DNA of 64,000 nucleotides from Sediminibacter sp. Hel_I_10 (lineage in GTDB: Bacteria > Bacteroidota > Bacteroidia > Flavobacteriales > Flavobacteriaceae), in assembly GCF_000688335.1 (NCBI RefSeq), contig NZ_JHZX01000001.1:2790001-2854000 (forward strand). The letters run 5' to 3'. The position numbers were made by a program, and so were the translations under genes. Under the pieces are notes generated by a model. The model did no database searches. It was not told the DNA's origin and was given only the letters and a program-made list of their open reading frames with translations. Shown one piece after another: positions 41,124 to 50,303 of this stretch (position 1 is the stretch's first letter; every line of letters starts with the position of its first letter).

Positions 41124-44100
41124 ATGCAAAAACATAGTTTGAAAAACATGTATGGTAATAAGTTTTGTCTTTTATTCCTGATTTCATTTTTGCTGGGACA
41201 AATGACCTTTGCTCAAAATGAAATTACCGGTACCATAACAGATGCCAACGGCATGGTCATCCCTGGGGTTAGTGTTCTAGAAAAAGGCACGACCAATGGG
41301 GCGCAATCAGACTTCAATGGTACATATGTTATTACGGTAAACGATGGTGCAACATTGCTTTTTTATTACTTAGGGTTTATAACACAAGAGGTTGTCGTTA
41401 AAGAACAAAACGTCATAAATGTGACACTTGAAGAAAATGTGGAGGCTTTGGGAGAAGTGGTGGTTATAGGGTACGGTACGCAAAAACGAGAAGACGTAAA
41501 CTCTGCAATTTCTAGTGTAAATGCTGAAGATTTGGAAGACTTACAACAAGTCAATGTCGATCAAATGCTTCAAGGCAAAGTTTCTGGAGTTACTATTAAA
41601 AATAGTTCAGGGGCCCCAGGAGCAAATGCTTCAGTAAATATTAGAGGGATTACCTCTATATCTGGATCTAGTGAACCCTTATATATCATAGATGGTGTTC
41701 CTATTTCAGGAGACGCCACTAATGGTGCTACCACAGGAAGGACGATTGCTGGAACAGATTTTACATCCCAAGGAAATATAGCACAGAGCCCAATGTCTAT
41801 GATAAATCCAAATGACATTGAGTCTATTGATGTGTTGAAGGACGCCTCTGCAACGGCAATTTATGGCTCTCGTGGAGCAAATGGTGTTATTATAATAACA
41901 ACCAAATCAGGTAAAAAGGGTGCCGGTAAAGTGAGTTATGAAACCTTTACAAGCTTTCATACAATACCGAAATTGTTGGATGCCATGAATTTGAGAGAAT
42001 ATGCCGTATTACAAAATGCTTTGGCAGAAATTTACGGTCAGACCCCGAGATCAGAATTCGCTCAACCCCAATTATTAGGAGAAGGTACTGATTGGCAAGA
42101 GGAAATATCGAGATCTCCTGCACTTGTAAAGAGCCATCAGTTATCTTTTTCTGGAGGTGGTGAAGATATTACTTATTATTTATCTGGAGGATTTCTTGAT
42201 CAACAAGGAACTCTTATAGGCTCAGGGTTTAAAAGATATAGTGTAAAACTGAATTTGAATGCTGAGGTGAAACCTTGGTTAAAGGTTGGGGCTAATTTAA
42301 GTGGAACCATTACCAATCAAGATATTTTGGTGAATTCGAATTATAATGGCGTATTGTCTAACACTTTAAATATCGCTCCTGATATTCCGGTAAGAAATTT
42401 AGATGGTAGTTTTGCGGGCCCACCTGCGGGTCAAGCTGTGTCCTATTTTAATCCTGTAGCAGTAGCATTGAGCAACGACAATAAATTGATTAGAAAAAAC
42501 TTCTTTGGAAATATATATGCCGAGGCTAATATCTTCAATGGTTTAAAATATCGTGTAGAAATTGCTGCAAATACAGAATTTTCAGAAAATAATGAGTTTT
42601 TCCCTGCTTATCAATGGGGAACAACTGTTAACGACGAGGCAGATTTGAATACGAGAAGACAAAATTGGTATTCCACAAATTTCAAAAACTTACTAACGTA
42701 TGATAAGGCGTTTGGTAAACATAGAGTGACCGTGCTGGCTGGTAATGAAATAAATGACACGCGATGGGAGGGGCTTGTTGCTACAGCTACGGGATTCGTG
42801 TCTAACGATATCCAAACCATTAGTGTTGCAGATGCAGAGAGGTCTACAGTTACAGATTATAAAGGGAGTCAAGGTATCCTGTCATTTTTTGGCCGTGCCA
42901 TTTATGATTTTGATAACAGATACAGTTTAACAGCGTCTTATAGAGCAGATGGTTCTTCTAAGTTTGATCCTAATGGTGAAGGTAAGCAATGGGGATATTT
43001 TCCTTCTTTAGCGTTTGGATGGAAACTGTCTAATGAAGCTTTCATGAAAGATGTTGAGTTTATAGAGAATATTAAGTTTAATGTAGGTTATGGTGAAACT
43101 GGTAATTCACAGATCCCGAATAACCAATATTCTTCGACGTTATCAGCTTTTGGGTCGGGTTTAGGTACTGGATTCTTGCTAGATAATATTCCAAACCCTG
43201 ATCTAACTTGGGAGTCTCAACAACAAACGAATATAGGAGTTGGTTTTAGCCTCTTTAATTCAAACTTAACTGTTGATTTCGATGTGTATGAAAAGAAATC
43301 AAAAGATTTCTTGTTCAGGCTTCCGCTTCCATTGTATCTTACTGGAGGAGAGTCTTACGAAGGAGGAATATCATCACCTATCAAGAATCTTGGTAGTATG
43401 CGAAACAGAGGGTTTGACTTGGAGCTGAATTATAAAATGATCACAGAAGCGAATTTTAGTTGGAATTCCTCATTTAACATTTCACATTATAAAAATGAAG
43501 TAACCTCTATACCTAATGGCTTGAGTCTTACAGGAGATATCAACACAAATGGCTTTATAAACTTGACAGCCACAAATACTGTTGAAGGCCAGCCCATAGG
43601 CATGTTTTTCGGTTATATAACAGACGGATTATTTAGGAATTTAGACGAATTAAATTCTGCACCCACACAATTTGGACAGGCAGTAGGTGAGGCTCCTGGG
43701 GAAACCTATTTAGGAGATGTTAGATACAGGGATATTAGTGGTCCTGAAGGTGTCCCAGACGGCGTAATTGATGAAAATGACCGTACTTTTATAGGTAGTC
43801 CACACCCAGATTTCACATTTGGTTTTACTAATAATTTTAGATATAAGGGCTTAGATTTATCGCTTTCGCTTCAAGGATCCTACGGTAATGATTTGCTTAA
43901 TTTAACTAGACGAAGTGGTACTACCAATTCAACCTTATATCAAAATCAACTTTCTGAAGCAATTGATTTCTGGACCCCAGAAAATGTCGATGCTAGTCTG
44001 CCAAGACCTATAGCAAGCTCTAGTAACCCTAACATTAACATGTCTGATAGATATTTGGAGGATGGCTCTTATTTGAGGATTCAAAACTTGACTCTTGGTT

Positions 44101-44309
44101 ACAGCTTACCTACAAAAGTGATATCACGTTTGTCGCTGAGCAGATTGAGAGTTTATGGAACCGTTCAAAATCTATATACGTTTACAAACTATAAAGGCTA
44201 TGATCCAGAAGTGGGATCTGTAAATCAAAACCCGTTTTTAAATGGTATTGATAACGGAAGGTATCCCTCCGCCAGATCGGTGTCATTAGGAATCAATTTA
44301 GAATTTTAG
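41124..44309 (+). CDS. SusC-like TonB-dependent outer-membrane transporter
   Basis: A 1061-aa protein: signal peptide ending in QMTFAQ, a CarboxypepD_reg-like domain (about 33-110: TITDANGMVIPGVSVLEKG...DFNGTYVITVN), the TonB-box region (EVVVIGYGTQKREDV), plug (NVDQMLQGKVSGVTIKN...VNIRGITSIS...YIIDGVPI) and a C-terminal beta barrel. It imports mannan oligosaccharides across the outer membrane with the adjacent SusD lid. SusD begins 5 bp after its stop. Confidence 0.95.
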   Translation: MQKHSLKNMYGNKFCLLFLISFLLGQMTFAQNEITGTITDANGMVIPGVSVLEKGTTNGAQSDFNGTYVITVNDGATLLFYYLGFITQEVVVKEQNVINVTLEENVEALGEVVVIGYGTQKREDVNSAISSVNAEDLEDLQQVNVDQMLQGKVSGVTIKNSSGAPGANASVNIRGITSISGSSEPLYIIDGVPISGDATNGATTGRTIAGTDFTSQGNIAQSPMSMINPNDIESIDVLKDASATAIYGSRGANGVIIITTKSGKKGAGKVSYETFTSFHTIPKLLDAMNLREYAVLQNALAEIYGQTPRSEFAQPQLLGEGTDWQEEISRSPALVKSHQLSFSGGGEDITYYLSGGFLDQQGTLIGSGFKRYSVKLNLNAEVKPWLKVGANLSGTITNQDILVNSNYNGVLSNTLNIAPDIPVRNLDGSFAGPPAGQAVSYFNPVAVALSNDNKLIRKNFFGNIYAEANIFNGLKYRVEIAANTEFSENNEFFPAYQWGTTVNDEADLNTRRQNWYSTNFKNLLTYDKAFGKHRVTVLAGNEINDTRWEGLVATATGFVSNDIQTISVADAERSTVTDYKGSQGILSFFGRAIYDFDNRYSLTASYRADGSSKFDPNGEGKQWGYFPSLAFGWKLSNEAFMKDVEFIENIKFNVGYGETGNSQIPNNQYSSTLSAFGSGLGTGFLLDNIPNPDLTWESQQQTNIGVGFSLFNSNLTVDFDVYEKKSKDFLFRLPLPLYLTGGESYEGGISSPIKNLGSMRNRGFDLELNYKMITEANFSWNSSFNISHYKNEVTSIPNGLSLTGDINTNGFINLTATNTVEGQPIGMFFGYITDGLFRNLDELNSAPTQFGQAVGEAPGETYLGDVRYRDISGPEGVPDGVIDENDRTFIGSPHPDFTFGFTNNFRYKGLDLSLSLQGSYGNDLLNLTRRSGTTNSTLYQNQLSEAIDFWTPENVDASLPRPIASSSNPNINMSDRYLEDGSYLRIQNLTLGYSLPTKVISRLSLSRLRVYGTVQNLYTFTNYKGYDPEVGSVNQNPFLNGIDNGRYPSARSVSLGINLEF

Positions 44310-44314
44310 AAAAA

Positions 44315-45871
44315 ATGAAAATGAAAAAACTATACAAATTATCAGCCCTAACATTGTTTACTTTGATGTTGGGCTCCTGTGAACCTGAATTTTTAGATAG
44401 ACCTTCAGAAGATTCTATCAGTTTAGATAACTTCTACTCCACAAATGCACAAGTAGAAACAGCAACCAATGCCATTTATAATAAAACGTGGTTTAACTTT
44501 CATAATAAAGCATTTTTTGCCATTATGGAAGTGGGGTCTGGGAACATGCACTCTTATTCTAGTGATGTCACAAGCATGCGTAATTTTTCGATCTCCTCTA
44601 CAGACGGAGAATTGGAGAACGCATGGAAATCATTATGGTCTGTCATTGCTCAAACCAATGCTCTAATTAACTTTTTAGAAGTGAGAGTTGGTCCAGATGT
44701 TAGTCAAGAGGTAATAGATAATACTTTAGGCGAAGCTCATTTTTTGAGAGCCACCGCTTATTTTTATTTAGTACGTCTCTGGGGCCCCGTCCCAATTATT
44801 GAGAACAATCTTGATTATGTAGATGCGCCGCAGATAAATACCAATTTGGTTGAAGATGTCTACACGTTTATAGAGTCAGATTATTTAATGGCAATCAACA
44901 AGTTGGATGAAAAAATAAGAGGGACTAATTATGGAGAAAATGGTCGTGTTTCTAAAGGATCTGCCAAAGCCATGTTGTCAAAAGTATATTTAACAATTCA
45001 AGATTACCCTAATGCAAAACAGTATGCGCAAGAAGTAATTAATTCAGGAGAATTTAAACTTTATGGAGGGAGCGCTCTGCCGGAGAAAACCTTTGGCGAT
45101 TTATTTCTTACTAACAATAATAATAACGAGGAGTCCATTTTTGCACTGCAGTGGAAGGTGACTGGCAATTACGGTTTTGCAAGTAACTGCAACACTCAGT
45201 TTGGATATTCCTCATATATTACAAATGCAAACTACGGCGGTGTATTTGGTCCTTCTCAAGATATTCTATCTCTATACGAAGATTCAGATTTAAGGCGAAA
45301 ACAAACCATCATGTTGCCAGGGGATGAGTACCCACTCATCACTACTGCAGACGGCCCCGGATTGGTCGTCCCAGATAATATTGATGCCCAGGGTTCTGGA
45401 GCTGGTATTAAAAAATATGTAGTAGGTAAAATAAGTGAGATAGCCGGTCCTGCCGATGCGTGGGCTATGATGGAAAACAATACCTACATTATGCGTTATG
45501 CAGAATTGCTATTGATTTATGCAGAAGCCTCTATAAACGGAGGTGGCAGTACTAGTGATCAAGCAGCTTTAGATGCATATAACCTTGTTAGAAATAGAGC
45601 AGGGTTGGCTGATGATAGTGATAACGTTTTGACCTTTGAAGAGGTGTTTGCAGAACGAAGAAAAGAATTGGCCTTTGAAGGTGATTATTGGTTCGATTTA
45701 GGGAGAATCCCTAGGTCTGAAGCAATTGCTATTATGAGTAATCAGAACAGAGGAGATCAAAATGTAGAGGCCTATTTTACGCCTACTGAAAGTGATTTTA
45801 TATTGCCTTATCCAGATACAGAGGTCATAAAAAACCCGTTGTTATTGGATGAGCCAGTGCCGTATTATTAA
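44315..45871 (+). CDS. SusD-like substrate-binding lipoprotein
   Basis: A 518-aa lipoprotein with the signal ending LGSC (Cys22). It has the RagB/SusD pattern: LDRPSEDSISLDNFYST at the N-terminus (as in many SusD), TPR-like helices in the first half, and a C-terminal VRNRAGLADD...FEEVFAERRKELAFEGDYWFDLGR. It forms the lid over SusC and binds mannan oligosaccharides. The reading frame starts at 44315 with MKMKKLYKL; a start at the second Met (44321) is equally possible. Confidence 0.95.
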   Translation: MKMKKLYKLSALTLFTLMLGSCEPEFLDRPSEDSISLDNFYSTNAQVETATNAIYNKTWFNFHNKAFFAIMEVGSGNMHSYSSDVTSMRNFSISSTDGELENAWKSLWSVIAQTNALINFLEVRVGPDVSQEVIDNTLGEAHFLRATAYFYLVRLWGPVPIIENNLDYVDAPQINTNLVEDVYTFIESDYLMAINKLDEKIRGTNYGENGRVSKGSAKAMLSKVYLTIQDYPNAKQYAQEVINSGEFKLYGGSALPEKTFGDLFLTNNNNNEESIFALQWKVTGNYGFASNCNTQFGYSSYITNANYGGVFGPSQDILSLYEDSDLRRKQTIMLPGDEYPLITTADGPGLVVPDNIDAQGSGAGIKKYVVGKISEIAGPADAWAMMENNTYIMRYAELLLIYAEASINGGGSTSDQAALDAYNLVRNRAGLADDSDNVLTFEEVFAERRKELAFEGDYWFDLGRIPRSEAIAIMSNQNRGDQNVEAYFTPTESDFILPYPDTEVIKNPLLLDEPVPYY

Positions 45872-45887
45872 TTTGAAAAAAATAACT

Positions 45888-46919
45888 ATGAAAAGTCTAA
45901 TGATTAAAAATGCGTGTCTCGCATTTGCAGTATCCATTTTTTTATTTGTGAGTTGTGACACAAATGATTACGCAGAGAGTTCGTCAGAACCGCCTATAAT
46001 AAATCAGGTAAGTGAGGCTGTTGAGGACGTCCCTGTGACGGTTGGCTTTGCAGGAAATGTATATATAGTGAGAGGCTCTGGTCTATCATCTACACAAAAG
46101 GTATATTTTAATGGTTTAGACACGTATTTTAATCCTACGTTGGTTACAGATACAGTGCTTATAATCCAAGTAGATCAGGATACACCATATGCCAATGTTT
46201 CTAATGAATTATTAGTTGAAACAGTTAATGGCTCTGCAACTTATGAGTTTGTCATTGCTCCTCCTGCGCCAGTTTTTAAAAGCTTTAACCCGATCAATCC
46301 TGAGCCAGGAGAAGAAATCACTATTTACGGTAATTACTTTTTAGATCCTGTGGTAGAAGTGGACGGCGTAGAGGCTACGATTATCTCCTTTTCAATTGAT
46401 GAAATTGTAGCAATTTTACCAGCCGACTCTAACAATAAATACATCACAGTTTCAACCATTTCAGGTTCATCACAATGGTCAACGGCAGTAGGTACTGCAT
46501 TTATGTATGACGATGATTTTATCGGGTCATGGACTATTCCTTCATGGAACAACCATGAATTTATAACAAATGAGGAAGAAGCGTTTCAGGGCACTACTTT
46601 TTTTACGAAAGAAATTGCAGGTTATGATAACATTCAGTCAGATTGGACTTGGGTAGATGACCCAGCGATATTCACCGAATATACAGGTATCAAATTTGCC
46701 ATAAAATCGGATGTTCCAGGAAAGCTCGTTTTGATTTTTAACGGTGCAAATTGGGGAGATGCAAATTTTTCATTTGAAACGTCTTCAGATTGGCAAGAGA
46801 TTGAGTTTACTTGGGCCGAACTTTCAAATCCAACTTTTCTACAAAATATTTCTTTTCAAGAATTTACCGGGAATACTATAAATTACTCCTTTGATAATTT
46901 TGTATATACCTTAGATTAG
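45888..46919 (+). CDS. SusE/SusF-position surface glycan-binding lipoprotein with TIG domains
   Basis: A 343-aa lipoprotein (signal MKSLMIKNACLAFAVSIFLF, lipobox VSC). Residues about 30-115 and 120-205 look like two IPT/TIG Ig-like domains (VYIVRGSGLSSTQKVYFNG; FKSFNPINPEPGEEITIYGNYF), followed by a C-terminal beta-sandwich with aromatic residues (GSWTIPSWNN, WTWVDDPAIF, ANWGDANFSFE) that could bind mannan. Third gene of a susCD operon is the usual slot for surface glycan-binding proteins. The ATG at 45888 is 17 bp after the SusD stop. Followed by a terminator. Confidence 0.82.
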   Translation: MKSLMIKNACLAFAVSIFLFVSCDTNDYAESSSEPPIINQVSEAVEDVPVTVGFAGNVYIVRGSGLSSTQKVYFNGLDTYFNPTLVTDTVLIIQVDQDTPYANVSNELLVETVNGSATYEFVIAPPAPVFKSFNPINPEPGEEITIYGNYFLDPVVEVDGVEATIISFSIDEIVAILPADSNNKYITVSTISGSSQWSTAVGTAFMYDDDFIGSWTIPSWNNHEFITNEEEAFQGTTFFTKEIAGYDNIQSDWTWVDDPAIFTEYTGIKFAIKSDVPGKLVLIFNGANWGDANFSFETSSDWQEIEFTWAELSNPTFLQNISFQEFTGNTINYSFDNFVYTLD

Positions 46920-46952
46920 GATTTTTACTTGAGTTAGTCTAATAACTATAAG

Positions 46953-46985
46953 AGCATCTTGGTATGACACCAAGGTGCTTTTTTA
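46953..46985 (+). terminator. Terminator after the susCDE-like operon
   Basis: Stem AGCATCTTGG (46953-46962) / CCAAGGTGCT (46970-46979) with one T-G wobble, followed by a T-run. The GH27 gene begins 12 bp later, so it may need read-through or its own promoter. Confidence 0.75.
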
Positions 46986-46996
46986 ATAACATTACA

Positions 46997-48202
46997 ATGA
47001 AAACAGACCTACTTCTTATTAGTTTATTGTTTATACAGTTAATACATTCTCAAAAATTTGAGGGATTGGCACAAACACCTCCTATGGGTTGGAATAGCTG
47101 GAATACGTTTGAAACAAATATTAATGAACAACTCGTAAAGGATATAGCAGATAAGTTTGAAGAGCACGGATTTAAAGAAGCGGGCTATGAATATATCGTA
47201 TTGGATGACGGTTGGATGGCAAAAGAGAGAGATGACAATGGAAATCTTATTGCAGATCCTGAGAAATTTCCAAGCGGGATGAAGGCGCTTGCAGATTATA
47301 TTCATTCCAAAGGACTAAAATTCGGACTTTATAACTGCGCTGGTTCTAAGACCTGCGCAGGCTACCCAGGAAGCAGAGGCTACGAATATCAAGACGCTAG
47401 AGCTTACGCGTCTTGGGATGTAGATTTTCTTAAATACGATTGGTGCAATACCGAAAAACTGAATGCAGAAGGAGCTTACATCACCATGAGGGATGCTTTA
47501 AAAAAAGCGGGTAGACCAATGGTTTTCAGTATTTGTGAGTGGGGAGATAATGAGCCATGGAAGTGGGCAGAAGATGTTGGACACATGTGGAGAGCAACAG
47601 GTGATATTATAAATTGCTGGGACTGTGAAGTGGGACATGGTTCTTGGTCTTCAAGAGGAATATGGAAAATCATCAATTTACGTGACAAGATCAGGAAATT
47701 TTCTGGACCAGGGCATTTTAATGATTATGACATGATGGAGGTTGGTAATGGTATGACCAATGCTGAAGACCGAAGTCATTTTGCAATGTGGAGCATGTTA
47801 GCATCTCCTCTAATAATGGGTAATGACTTAAGGAGCATGTCAAATGCCACCATTGAAATACTTACGAATAAAGAGGTGATTGCAGTTAATCAAGATCCAT
47901 TGGGTATTCAAGGGTTTAGATTTACAAATGAAAACGATATGGAGGTATGGATAAAACCTTTAGAGCATGGGAGTTGGGCAATGGTGTTTGTAAACATGAA
48001 GGATCATGATGTCATACTGGATTTTGATTTTACAAAACATGATATAGGCGATGATCTTAAAGGCTTAAGAATGGATTTAGATTCGAATACCTATACCATT
48101 CGAGATCTATTGAAACATTCCGAAATGGGCAATACCAAAAGGAATCTTAAGTCCACTATTAATAGTCATGACGTATTAATGATACAATTGAATAAAAAAT
48201 GA
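46997..48202 (+). CDS. GH27 alpha-galactosidase
   Basis: A 401-aa enzyme with signal peptide MKTDLLLISLLFIQLIHSQ. GH27/clan GH-D features: TPPMGWNSWNTF at the mature N-terminus, LDDGWMA, nucleophile Asp in FLKYDWCN, and acid/base Asp in FNDYDMMEVGN (normally NDPDMLEVGN). It removes alpha-1,6-galactose side chains from galactomannan, making the backbone accessible to the GH5/GH26 mannanases. The start at 46997 is chosen because upstream codons lie in the terminator hairpin. Confidence 0.92.
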   Translation: MKTDLLLISLLFIQLIHSQKFEGLAQTPPMGWNSWNTFETNINEQLVKDIADKFEEHGFKEAGYEYIVLDDGWMAKERDDNGNLIADPEKFPSGMKALADYIHSKGLKFGLYNCAGSKTCAGYPGSRGYEYQDARAYASWDVDFLKYDWCNTEKLNAEGAYITMRDALKKAGRPMVFSICEWGDNEPWKWAEDVGHMWRATGDIINCWDCEVGHGSWSSRGIWKIINLRDKIRKFSGPGHFNDYDMMEVGNGMTNAEDRSHFAMWSMLASPLIMGNDLRSMSNATIEILTNKEVIAVNQDPLGIQGFRFTNENDMEVWIKPLEHGSWAMVFVNMKDHDVILDFDFTKHDIGDDLKGLRMDLDSNTYTIRDLLKHSEMGNTKRNLKSTINSHDVLMIQLNKK

Positions 48203-48582
48203 TTTTCGAATTATGATCGCTCTATTACAATTGATTTATAACATGCTATTTATCAAATGAGAGTTTTGTAAATCATTTTAAGGTACATTTGAGATTAATA
48301 TCCTCAAGGCTTTGAGAAAATTTCTAGGTAAGCTTATTTTTACTGCTTTAAAATGGCTTATCTCAAAATTTAATGGAGGGGGGATGTTGAGCAAAAATAA
48401 ATTTGGTAAAGCTTAAAAGCTTGGGATTAAAATATAGGCATAATATCTTACCGACAAAAATGGTTGAATGAACACAGTAAACCTATGAAACAAAAAAGCG
48501 ATCTAAATAATTTAGAGCGCTTTTTTGTTTCATCTTAGTAGGGCTCATCGCCTCTTAAAAAAAATCTTAGCCTATATTAAAA
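48203..48582. other. Intergenic gap between convergent genes, with one terminator
   Basis: No supported gene in this gap of 380 bp. It contains the bidirectional terminator at 48485-48533 and AT-rich sequence with no other recognised signal. Confidence 0.5.
48485..48533. terminator. Strong bidirectional terminator
   Basis: Nearly perfect palindrome: ATGAAACAAAAAAGCG (48485-48500) pairs with CGCTTTTTTGTTTCAT (48518-48533), and CTAAAT with ATTTAG inside. It lies between the convergent GH27 and beta-barrel genes and carries T/A-runs on both strands. Confidence 0.85.
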
Positions 48583-49167
48583 TTATAATTTAAACGTAGC
48601 TTGTACGGAATGGATCCAATGGTTGTTATCAAACTGTCTATCAGGATGGTTAAACGCAAATTTACCAGTACTTTGAAGCTTTAAACCTATAGTTCTATTA
48701 CTATTGATCCAGAAATTTACACCACCAGAAACGTTTGCTGAAGTGTTCAGTTCATCTATAGTGAAAATACCAACACCACCAGAAACATATAGATCCACCC
48801 AGGTGGCATCATACAAATAATCAGAAAAATAGAATTTCAAATTTGTATTTGTAGAAAAATAAAGGACATCATCACTTAAAACGCCATTATCTATAAACTC
48901 ATTCTTTTCGTATCCATTAAATATAAAGTCTTGTTCAATAGACAAAAATTTCGCCCATTTATGCTCTATAGAAACCATTAAAGGATTTTTAAGTGCAAAG
49001 TCATCAATACGTTCAACAGGATTTCTTGTTCCTAAATTACCAAGCGCATTCACACCTACACTCAAAATCCAATCACTTTGAAAACTTCGGTAAGCTTGTT
49101 TAGTCGGTGATTGGCTATAAGATAACGTGCCTAAAAGCATCATTACAATAAGCAATACATTTTTCAT
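48583..49167 (-). CDS. Outer-membrane beta-barrel protein
   Basis: A 194-aa protein with signal peptide MKNVLLIVMMLLGTLSYSQ followed by alternating amphipathic strands (WVDLYVSGGVGIFTIDE, VSGGVNFWINSNRTIGLKLQS) and a terminal strand ending in Phe-Lys-Leu (VQATFKL), as in OmpA-like eight-stranded barrels. It lies 37 bp after the nucleotidyltransferase gene in the same direction, so it may be the last member of the peptide/kinase operon, or an unrelated porin-like protein. Confidence 0.75.
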   Translation of the reverse strand: MKNVLLIVMMLLGTLSYSQSPTKQAYRSFQSDWILSVGVNALGNLGTRNPVERIDDFALKNPLMVSIEHKWAKFLSIEQDFIFNGYEKNEFIDNGVLSDDVLYFSTNTNLKFYFSDYLYDATWVDLYVSGGVGIFTIDELNTSANVSGGVNFWINSNRTIGLKLQSTGKFAFNHPDRQFDNNHWIHSVQATFKL

Positions 49168-49204
49168 ATCTTAAATTTGGTCAAAAATAGCTATTTAGAA
49201 TTAA

Positions 49205-50269
49205 TTATAAAATAAAATTGGCCGAACTTTTAACAAAGATTTTATTTTTTAGTAAGTGTTTCAAGTAACTGGTGTTTCTAAATACCAGAATAAGACGTTG
49301 GCTAATATTCAAAATATAAAATTTAGCCTTAAAAACAAAGGACGCCAAGCGTTTATGCTTAATTTTTAATTGATAAAGTCTTGTTTGATTTTTGAGATAA
49401 TATGATTTTCCAGTAATGATTCTTGAGTTTGTCCAAATTTGATATAAACTTAAAAAATGGTTGATGTATTTATTTCTGTAGGATTGGTTTAATGAGAAAT
49501 AATCTTTTTTCTGCTCAAGAATCATATGGTCATAAATATTCTTAAGATTTACCTGATTGTAATAGTAATTGTAATTATTGATCTCGGTCGTCAGAATATT
49601 GATGTGTTGAAGAAAATCAATTCTTGGAATATTAATTCCATTTACAGAAATCTTGGTCTCAAAAAGATTGTCAAGGTTTATCAAATCTTTATGTCGTTTA
49701 ATTAATATCTGATCATGAAGTTCAATAGCTGCCAAGCGATTTTCATCAATTTGACGGTCTAGATGTCTAAATTCTTTCACTTTATAATTAAAACCCTTGC
49801 TTTCAGAATAGCCATTGTTTTGAATGAGATCAAATGCACGCTGCAAGTCTACAGACTTAATCAAAACATCGATATCACCAACCATTCTTTCGGCAGGATC
49901 CTGATAACAATTACTCACTAACATGGTTGCTCCCTTGATAAAAACGTGTTCGATATCATTCTGATTCAAAATATTTCCGATGAAATCGATTTCCTTTATC
50001 AAGCCTAAATTTCTATTGCGATTGATGCTTGATAATTCAAAGAGGTATGATTTTAAATCTTCAGGGAGATGATGCAATAGTTGCTTTTGCTCGAGCCTAC
50101 AATAAACTGCTGTTAGCACTAAATGACTACTAGCGATTTTTACCAAGTTCTCCCAATCAATTGATGAAGCGCTTAGAAACTGATCTAATTTTTGATGAGA
50201 ATGTTTAAAACTTAAAATATCAACAATAAGTTGAAATGTAGATTGGTATGATGAAGAGCTTATATTCAA
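49205..50269 (-). CDS. Nucleotidyltransferase-family protein (NTP_transf_5 type)
   Basis: A 354-aa protein with the nucleotidyltransferase core: VFIKGATMLVS (Lys112-Gly113), DPAERMVGDIDVLI (Asp132 and Asp134, the catalytic DxD). Such proteins transfer NMP groups; members of this group are found next to HPr-kinase-like proteins in polysaccharide and peptide loci. Its start is TTG (TTG AAT ATA), because an in-frame TAA lies 3 codons upstream and the next Met is residue 115. It follows the PqqD-HPrK fusion by 34 bp. Substrate unknown; the adjacent peptide or a linked glycan are possibilities. Confidence 0.82.
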   Translation of the reverse strand: MNISSSSYQSTFQLIVDILSFKHSHQKLDQFLSASSIDWENLVKIASSHLVLTAVYCRLEQKQLLHHLPEDLKSYLFELSSINRNRNLGLIKEIDFIGNILNQNDIEHVFIKGATMLVSNCYQDPAERMVGDIDVLIKSVDLQRAFDLIQNNGYSESKGFNYKVKEFRHLDRQIDENRLAAIELHDQILIKRHKDLINLDNLFETKISVNGINIPRIDFLQHINILTTEINNYNYYYNQVNLKNIYDHMILEQKKDYFSLNQSYRNKYINHFLSLYQIWTNSRIITGKSYYLKNQTRLYQLKIKHKRLASFVFKAKFYILNISQRLILVFRNTSYLKHLLKNKIFVKSSANFIL

Positions 50270-50303
50270 ACCTGCTTAGAATTAAAATCAAATATAGGCT
50301 TAA

